This document shows, one piece after another, positions 7,960 to 11,734 of a stretch of DNA of 11,734 bases. Under the pieces are notes generated by a model, which searched no databases, was not told where the DNA came from, and worked only from the letters and a program-made list of their open reading frames with translations. The position numbers and the translations under genes are program-made. Positions within the stretch are counted from its first letter, which is position 1; every line of letters starts with the position of its first letter. This DNA is from Anaerolineae bacterium (GTDB taxonomy: Bacteria; Chloroflexota; Anaerolineae; Anaerolineales; Villigracilaceae): the NCBI GenBank assembly GCA_017303735.1, contig JAFLCF010000140.1:1-11734 (forward strand), in the 5' to 3' direction.

Positions 7960-7997
7960 TTTATTTACCCTTAGCTCCATATATAAATTTTACTCTT

Positions 7998-8059
7998 TCT
8001 CCCCCAAATACGACAGCACTATCGTCGTATTTGGGGGAGATATCCAAAGGACAGAGGGG
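7998..8059 (-). repeat. double-hairpin palindromic element, copy A
   Basis: A perfect 17-bp inverted repeat (7998-8014 with 8024-8040, 9-base loop) has arms TCTCCCCCAAATACGAC and its complement. A small hairpin TCC-AAA-GGA (8043-8051) and a GAGGGG end (8054-8059) adjoin it. It sits between the zinc-finger gene and the winged-helix gene. Copies B and C share the layout and orientation. It could act as an RNA processing or attenuation site in a transcript through these genes. Confidence 0.85.
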
Positions 8060-8066
8060 CTTTACG

Positions 8067-8086
8067 CCCTACTCAGACTTCACCTT
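8067..8086 (-). repeat. gene-end motif, copy 3
   Basis: The minus strand reads AAGGTGAAGTCTGAGTAGGG, overlapping the 3' end of the zinc-finger gene, whose last codons are GGT GAA GTC TGA. The zinc-finger frame therefore ends inside the motif, in a frame different from the GTG-AAG frame of copies 1 and 2. Confidence 0.5.
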
Positions 8087-8318
8087 TTCCGTTGCATACA
8101 TGGCATGGCATTATACGACTTCCTTGGCAGGTATAACACACCTCATCACTACGCCCGGTTCCGTGACATGTATAACAATCATCTTGCCACATGTAACCAA
8201 TCTTATCCCGTCGCTCTCTGCCTGTGCCGCGACAATCAATACAAAGCAGATAACCGGAAGCAAGGCAGGTGGGGCAACCTTCTATTCTCTTTCCTTGACA
8301 CGCTTTGCATGTTTCCAT
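8073..8318 (-). CDS. small DnaJ-like cysteine-rich zinc-finger protein
   Basis: The 81-residue protein is almost entirely CxxC repeats: C4-C7, C15-C18, C26-C29, C48-C51, C61-C64 and C72-C75, several in the form CxxCxGxG (CIDCRGTG, CYTCHGTG, CHVCNGKG). Six pairs could bind up to three zinc ions. In DnaJ this type of cysteine-rich domain holds zinc and helps substrate binding, but the J-domain and substrate domains are absent here. It is therefore a stand-alone finger, perhaps an adaptor or redox-sensitive scaffold. GGAGA lies about 8 bases before the ATG. It lies within a run of four same-strand accessory genes, with element A after it and relic sequence before it. The family resemblance is good; the function is unknown. 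Confidence 0.8.
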   Translation of the reverse strand: METCKACQGKRIEGCPTCLASGYLLCIDCRGTGRERRDKIGYMWQDDCYTCHGTGRSDEVCYTCQGSRIMPCHVCNGKGEV

Positions 8319-8327
8319 TTACTTATC

Positions 8328-8350
8328 TCCTACTTCACCAGCGCGGACAC
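8328..8350 (-). repeat. gene-end motif, copy 4
   Basis: The minus strand reads GTCCGCGCTGGTGAAGTAGG. It ends 9 bases before the zinc-finger start codon and overlaps that gene's ribosome binding site. It shares TCCGCG, TGGTGAAG and TAG with copy 2 but lacks the inner TTTGAG. Confidence 0.5.
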
Positions 8351-8428
8351 TAGACTCACCAACTCCACCATTTGCCCGCCGAAGCAGAAAACTCTCACAG
8401 CGTAGCTTCCCCCAAATATGATTTTCAT
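8330..8428 (-). pseudogene. short open remnant before the zinc-finger gene
   Basis: A 32-codon open stretch starts inside palindromic element B (MKIIFGGSYAVRVFCFGG) and ends QMVELVSLVSALVK and TAG. It has no ribosome binding site, so it is unlikely to be a gene in its own right. Its tail matches the hydrophobic pattern of the tail after the NACHT gene. Both also end in the gene-end motif. The simplest reading is the 3' end of a decayed coding sequence. Confidence 0.3.
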
Positions 8429-8456
8429 TTGGGGGAGATGGCGAAGCCAGAGGGGG
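8409..8456 (-). repeat. double-hairpin palindromic element, copy B (shortened)
   Basis: CCCCCAAAT (8409-8417) pairs with ATTTGGGGG (8427-8435) around a 9-base centre that has lost the CGAC part of the long stem. The small hairpin is TGGC-GAA-GCCA (8439-8449), followed by GAGGGGG. It lies directly after the HsdS-like remnant at 8461. Confidence 0.75.
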
Positions 8457-8460
8457 CGGG

Positions 8461-8514
8461 CTACACCTTCACCTGCCCATTCATCAACATCGGCAGCAGC
8501 GAATCTGTCTTTCT
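8461..8514 (-). pseudogene. remnant of an hsdS 3' end
   Basis: The minus strand encodes RKTDSLLPMLMNGQVKV and TAG. The intact HsdS of this window ends RDWLLPMLMNGQVQVA, so LLPMLMNGQV is identical over ten residues. The frame is also open back to the TGA of the 239-residue gene (8550-8548), 28 codons in all, but only the last part resembles HsdS. It is a relic of a second hsdS copy, not a functional gene. Confidence 0.75.
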
Positions 8515-8547
8515 AATAGACAGTGTTAACGATGCAAAAAAGACGGA

Positions 8548-9267
8548 TCATCTTATTTCAATAACCTCACGATACATCTTATCAAAATACCGAAAAGGAA
8601 TTTTAATGGGAGTGTCTGATGGATGAGCCTCTAAATGTCCAATCCGCCAAACCTGATACCAGGATACCTGATAAATTTCGGAGATATCTCCCCTGAGTTC
8701 TATCTGCTCCTCCACACTTTGTTGTTCGGAAAAAGTTTTCTTTATTTTCCCTTCAATATGGGCTTTGACCGATGCATGAAGAACTGAAATATTCAAACCG
8801 GCTTCAGGGGCAAAACCAGAGCCAACTTCGACTTCGATGGTATTTTCGATCATTCGAGAGTATTTGACAACAACACTTGAGCCCTTTGCTACTTTGTATA
8901 AAACACTTTCCACCAGAACTTTTTCTTCGCCGGTAGTAGTGACTCGGGCATATTTGGCTTTTGTTTGCTGTTTAACTTCCAGTCTTTGGGCTGGCTCGGG
9001 ATCTTTACTGATATGTGGCTGAGGTTTTGGCTGCCTGTCTGCATTTAACTTGCCCGCAATTGCAAGTATAAAAATCGGGAATGTACATGCCAGATACCCC
9101 TGTGTGAAAAGCGCTGCTATAAAAGCTGCCCCGCCAATCAATATTCCAATAACGCCTTTTCCCCATTGAGACTTGAATGGCATAAGCAGGTACACCAATC
9201 CAGTGACGGCAACTCCAAAAATTACAGTGGACATCCAGAGAATAATTTCAATTAGAGAGAAATTCAT
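8548..9267 (-). CDS. membrane-anchored protein with C-terminal beta-rich domain, function unknown
   Basis: I do not recognise this 239-residue protein. Two to three membrane helices occupy residues 5-28, 37-55 and 57-73, followed by a polar proline- and charge-rich linker (about 74-110). The C-terminal part (about 112-215) alternates polar and hydrophobic residues as in beta strands (KGSSVVVKYSRMIENTIEVE). It has an amphipathic helix-like ISVLHASVKAHIEGKIKKTF segment (160-179) and a YQVSWYQVWRIGHLE motif (199-213). It would lie in the cytoplasm if the N-terminus spans the membrane twice or in the usual orientation, but the sidedness is uncertain. AGGAC lies about 10 bases before the ATG, and a TACAAT box sits a little upstream. 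It is the first of four same-strand accessory genes. Confidence 0.78.
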   Translation of the reverse strand: MNFSLIEIILWMSTVIFGVAVTGLVYLLMPFKSQWGKGVIGILIGGAAFIAALFTQGYLACTFPIFILAIAGKLNADRQPKPQPHISKDPEPAQRLEVKQQTKAKYARVTTTGEEKVLVESVLYKVAKGSSVVVKYSRMIENTIEVEVGSGFAPEAGLNISVLHASVKAHIEGKIKKTFSEQQSVEEQIELRGDISEIYQVSWYQVWRIGHLEAHPSDTPIKIPFRYFDKMYREVIEIR

Positions 9268-9298
9268 TTAATTTTTGTCCTTTTATTGTAATTTTTTT

Positions 9299-9320
9299 GC
9301 CTATTCACCAACAGCGGATA
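9299..9320 (-). repeat. gene-end motif, copy 5
   Basis: The minus strand reads ATCCGCTGTTGGTGAATAGG, 32 bases before the start codon of the 239-residue membrane protein and directly after the HsdS-like remnant at 9321. It shares TCCGC, TTGGTGAA and TAGG with copies 2 and 4. Confidence 0.4.
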
Positions 9321-9374
9321 TTATCCCCCTTGTGGGGACATCACCCAATCGCGCAGTTCCGTCAGCGTTTGGGA
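9321..9374 (-). pseudogene. second remnant of an hsdS 3' end
   Basis: The minus strand encodes SQTLTELRDWVMSPQGG and TAA. The intact HsdS has LKLAELRDWLLPMLMNGQ, so LxELRDW aligns at the same place near the C-terminus and the sequence then diverges. The matching stretch is short, so this is a weaker case than the remnant at 8461. Confidence 0.5.
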
Positions 9375-9380
9375 TAAAAT
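9375..9380 (+). promoter_or_regulatory. -10 box of a probable leaderless promoter for the gene at 9387
   Basis: GGGATAAAATACAGCTATG puts TAAAAT 6 bases before the ATG at 9387. No Shine-Dalgarno sequence is present. This is the third gene in the window with such an arrangement. Confidence 0.45.
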
Positions 9381-9386
9381 ACAGCT

Positions 9387-9869
9387 ATGAACTCGAATCC
9401 TCTTCATCTCGTTATCCGTTTTTCCGACACGATGTTTGATGTTGGCGATGTTGTGTCAAATCATAACGAAGTGGTAAAAAAACATAAGGCAGTTTGGTTC
9501 GGTAAACTCGGCGGGACTTTATCCTTATCTCGCATTGAACTATTGAATAAGCAAATTGCACAAAAAACACCTACTTTTGTTTACCTCGTCAAAGGTAATC
9601 GCAAGAAATCAACGCCTTATAAAGCACAGATACTTGATATTACAAGAGATTTTCCAAAGAAGGAAAAGGACTTAATTCCTTCGTATTACGCTGAAAAAAA
9701 ACTTCTAAAGTTCATGACCGTGTGGATTAAGATTGGTCATATTGAAAACATTGAAATGGATGACTTGAAAAACTATAAAACCATTAATTCAATCTTTCCA
9801 TTGGAAGAAACTCTTTCTCTGAGTTCTTCGGGTTATTTTCTTGTCCACGAAAGCAAATCTGTTTTTTAA
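9387..9869 (+). CDS. hypothetical protein, possibly PUA/EVE-like
   Basis: I do not recognise this 160-residue protein with certainty. It starts LHLVIRFSDTMFDVGDVVSN, followed by VKKHKAVWFGKLGGTLSLSRI. Then come TPTFVYLVKG, YKAQILDITRDFP, a YYAEKKLLKFMTVWIKIGHI segment and a final SSGYFLVHES. The alternation of short strands with an AVWFGK turn recalls PUA/EVE-like domains that read modified bases and are often fused to McrB-type restriction proteins, but this is only a resemblance. It has no membrane segment and no signal peptide. It is the only plus-strand gene in the accessory part, convergent with hsdS, with which it shares the bases TTAA for both stop codons. Its neighbourhood suggests a DNA-modification or defence role (inference). 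Confidence 0.75.
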   Translation: MNSNPLHLVIRFSDTMFDVGDVVSNHNEVVKKHKAVWFGKLGGTLSLSRIELLNKQIAQKTPTFVYLVKGNRKKSTPYKAQILDITRDFPKKEKDLIPSYYAEKKLLKFMTVWIKIGHIENIEMDDLKNYKTINSIFPLEETLSLSSSGYFLVHESKSVF

Positions 9870-11098
9870 GCTACTTGTACTTGACCGTTCATGAGCATAG
9901 GCAATAGCCAGTCTCTTAGTTCTGCAAGTTTGAGATTTTCTTCCTTTAGAATTTCAGTTTGAGCAGTTAAAGGCGATGTTATTTCATCGAATTTTTTTAG
10001 AATATCAATAGGCGGGTATAAAACATCAATTTTCGAAACTTGAGGGACTGTAAGTTGTTGTTGAACAGAGCCAGATTTCTCAAATTCAAATCCCTTGAAA
10101 TATTCCTCAAAATATTTTGCACTAAAAGATAAATGTGGCGTAATTACGATTAACCTAATAATGGGGACAAATGGTTTACTTCTTAATACACAGTAACCAA
10201 TCGTTCCTCTTGCGGATACCGTAATACTTTTTTCCGTAATTTTTGCTTCGTTTGTAAACCCATATAAGCCTTCGTCACTAACTCCATTGGAATATATGGG
10301 AACAGAGCAAGTTTCATTTTTTTCAAGAGAAAAAACGGCGGGCTTATCTCCGCCTGCTGTAATTGTTGCAACTTCACCAAACTTCTTCACCTCCCACCCA
10401 AGCGGAATCTCCCTCTTCAGCGCCTCATTCCAGACCACCCCCACCCGTCCTCCCCCAAATTCGACAGAACTACCGTCGAATTTGGGGGAGGTGCCGAAGG
10501 CGGAGGGGGTCGCGAACTGCACAAACCAATAATCGTACAACGTCTTCGCCATGGACTCTAACTCGGCGTTGATGCGCTGATTCAGTTCGATTTTTGCGTC
10601 CAATGCCGAGAGCACGGCGGCGATTTTTTGCTGGGTGGAAAGGTCACTTGGAATAACAAATTCCATAGTTCCTAAATCATCAGGATTTATTGAAGGATAA
10701 GCAGATACATTATTTGTTGCAACTCTTTGCAGATAATTTGTAATGTCTTTTCGGGTTATCAAGTAATACAAATACTTCGGGTCAATCTCTTTATCCGTGA
10801 CATCAATCGTCAAAAAGCCTGATGAAACAATCAAGTCTTCATTTTCTTTTTCAATAATCCCAAAATGTTCTTGCTCTGGGCGAACTGTGGAATAAATGAT
10901 TGTGTTATTTTTTACCTTTCTTTGCGCTCTGCTTGGAAAAGGAGCAATTTTAGAGTCAAGGATTTGAATGTTTCCAATTTGATTTCTTGTAATGCTACTT
11001 GTGTCCAAGTAACGAATCACATCTGGAACATTCTTTGAGCGAATAGATTCAGCATTTATTTTGCTGATTTTATTTATGACAATTTTCCTACTTGTCAT
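9866..11098 (-). CDS. hsdS: type I restriction-modification specificity subunit
   Basis: HsdS chooses the DNA target of a type I restriction-modification enzyme and pairs with two HsdM subunits. The 410-residue protein has the usual two-half plan. Target domain 1 spans about 1-152. A first conserved helix follows (STQQKIAAVLSALDAKIELN, then QRINAELESMAKTLYDYWF, to about 195). Target domain 2 spans about 224-365 from WNEALKREIPLGWEVKKFG. The second conserved helix ends LAELRDWLLPMLMNGQ. Residues about 197-219 (TPSAFGTSPKFDGSSVEFGG) are encoded by palindromic element C, which is read in frame, between the first helix and target domain 2. The start overlaps the end of hsdM by 11 bases, which indicates translational coupling. 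Each half differs in composition from the other, as expected for variable target domains. Confidence 0.95.
   Translation of the reverse strand: MTSRKIVINKISKINAESIRSKNVPDVIRYLDTSSITRNQIGNIQILDSKIAPFPSRAQRKVKNNTIIYSTVRPEQEHFGIIEKENEDLIVSSGFLTIDVTDKEIDPKYLYYLITRKDITNYLQRVATNNVSAYPSINPDDLGTMEFVIPSDLSTQQKIAAVLSALDAKIELNQRINAELESMAKTLYDYWFVQFATPSAFGTSPKFDGSSVEFGGGRVGVVWNEALKREIPLGWEVKKFGEVATITAGGDKPAVFSLEKNETCSVPIYSNGVSDEGLYGFTNEAKITEKSITVSARGTIGYCVLRSKPFVPIIRLIVITPHLSFSAKYFEEYFKGFEFEKSGSVQQQLTVPQVSKIDVLYPPIDILKKFDEITSPLTAQTEILKEENLKLAELRDWLLPMLMNGQVQVA
10449..10509 (-). repeat. double-hairpin palindromic element, copy C, inside hsdS
   Basis: A perfect 17-bp inverted repeat (10449-10465 with 10475-10491, 9-base loop) has arms CCTCCCCCAAATTCGAC and its complement. 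The small hairpin GCC-GAA-GGC (10493-10501) and a GAGGGGG end (10503-10509) follow. Layout, loop size and orientation match copy A. It lies wholly within the hsdS reading frame. Confidence 0.9.
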
Positions 11099-11734
11099 AC
11101 TTTAGCCCGCCCAATTGCTTCTTGATTTCTTTTTCCAACTTCTGCGATTCAGAAAACAGAGAGTCGAGATTCTTTTTGTAGGCATTCATCTTCTCGGCAA
11201 ACTGTTTGGGGGTCAGGTCGGTGTATTCAATCTTCACGTCAAAGTATTGACCCGCGCTAAAGGAATAATTCTTCTCGCGGATCTGCTCGTAACTCACCAC
11301 CACAGAAAAATCTTCGACTGCTTGACGCGCATTGAACGTAGAAACAATCCGCGTCTCTTCATCCGCCGAAAGAATGGTCTTTTGATTCTTGCCATCCTTC
11401 ACCGTCGTCCCCAGTTTGGAAGCGTCCATCAGCACAATTTCGCCTTTGGTGTTGGCTTTATCCAAAAACAAAATGGAGACGTTCGTGCCCGTGGTGGCGA
11501 AGATGTTGCTGGGCATCGAAACCACGCCGCGCAGCATTTTCTCTTCCACCAGTTTCTCGCGGATCTTCTTTTCGATTCCGCTTTGCGCGGTTAAAAATCC
11601 AGTGGGGACAACAATCGCGGCTTTGCCTTTCGATGAAAGCGAAAAGATGATGTGCTGAATAAAGACCAGATAAATTGCCATCTTGTCTTTGTCTTTGTTG
11701 GGCACGTTGGGAATGCCCGCAAAAAAGCGCGCGT
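11088..11734 (-). CDS. hsdM: type I restriction-modification DNA methyltransferase subunit (partial, N-terminus outside window)
   Basis: HsdM transfers a methyl group from S-adenosylmethionine to adenine N6 at the site chosen by HsdS. The frame is open to the right edge, so only about 215 C-terminal residues are seen. The visible part starts ARFFAGIPNVPNKDKDKMAI, followed by YLVFIQHIIFSLSSKGKAAIVVPTGFLTA, a typical part of the N6-adenine methyltransferase fold. EKMLRGVVSMPSNIFATTGT (the adenine-specific C-terminal motif region) follows, then TNVSILFLDK. It ends with a charged helix (LTPKQFAEKMNAYKKNLDSL) and KYDK. The catalytic NPPY/F motif would lie upstream, outside the window. A GTG at 11705 is not the start, because the coding pattern continues before it. 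The stop lies inside the first codons of hsdS. Confidence 0.95.
   Translation of the reverse strand, partial: ARFFAGIPNVPNKDKDKMAIYLVFIQHIIFSLSSKGKAAIVVPTGFLTAQSGIEKKIREKLVEEKMLRGVVSMPSNIFATTGTNVSILFLDKANTKGEIVLMDASKLGTTVKDGKNQKTILSADEETRIVSTFNARQAVEDFSVVVSYEQIREKNYSFSAGQYFDVKIEYTDLTPKQFAEKMNAYKKNLDSLFSESQKLEKEIKKQLGGLKYDK

Noticed and set aside
7998..8350. Integron-like cassettes with attC sites
   Set aside because: The inverted repeats and gene-end motifs lack the GTTRRRY/RYYYAAC core sites and an integrase is not seen.
7856..8405. Long overlapping plus-strand frames of 165 and 174 residues
   Set aside because: They cross the zinc-finger gene, palindrome A and part of the winged-helix gene on the other strand. 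The hydrophobic and Cys/Thr-rich composition is what antisense of these genes gives.
9324..9338. Hairpin TCCCC-CTTGT-GGGGA as a fourth copy of the palindromic element
   Set aside because: Only the C/G run is shared; it lacks the AAAT arm, the small hairpin and the GAGGGG end.
11088..11705. GTG at 11705 as the start of hsdM
   Set aside because: The nine codons before it encode ARFFAGIPN, which fits HsdM, so the gene continues beyond the window.
1..11734. CRISPR arrays, tRNA or rRNA genes, complete insertion sequences
   Set aside because: I saw no regularly spaced repeats with unique spacers, no cloverleaf-like sequence, and no complete transposase frame or paired terminal repeats around one.

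Overview
The window looks like bacterial chromosome from a Chloroflexota/Anaerolineae-type organism. This is inferred from the RicT-like PSP1 protein, the long 6-phosphofructokinase with a GGDGS/PKTIDND signature, starts that look leaderless, and a degenerate heptanucleotide repeat. None of these fixes the taxon. The left third (1-3750) is moderately GC-rich core sequence. The right two thirds (about 3780-11734) is more AT-rich accessory sequence with features of a defence island.

Core part. A PSP1/RicT-family gene runs off the left edge on the minus strand. It is followed by a heptad repeat and the terminator of pfkA (minus). A divergent intergenic region separates pfkA from a plus-strand histidine kinase that carries an N-terminal cyclic-nucleotide-binding-like domain. 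Next come a 54-residue YqaE/Pmp3-family membrane protein (3525-3689) and a strong intrinsic terminator.

Accessory part. Reading along the minus strand from the right edge, the first genes are hsdM (cut by the window end) and hsdS, which overlap and form the modification and specificity part of a type I restriction-modification locus; no hsdR is visible. A plus-strand 160-residue protein of unknown function shares its TTAA stop with hsdS. Four more minus-strand genes follow: a membrane-anchored 239-residue protein with a beta-rich tail, an 81-residue DnaJ-like zinc-finger protein, a winged-helix-like protein with a C-terminal membrane anchor, and a 1197-residue NACHT ATPase. The NACHT protein has a signal-peptide-like N-terminus, a possible outside domain and about ten C-terminal membrane helices. 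Three of these four proteins are predicted at the membrane, so they are the best candidate here for an undescribed system, probably sensing or signalling at the membrane in conflict with mobile elements.

Between the accessory genes lies a patchwork of non-gene sequence. It holds three copies of a double-hairpin palindromic element with compensatory base changes, one of them read in frame inside hsdS. It also holds two remnants that encode the HsdS C-terminus, and five copies of a short motif at gene ends (consensus GGTGAAGTTTGAGTAGG). Together these suggest that the segment was built by repeated insertion or recombination at the 3' end of an hsdS-like gene.
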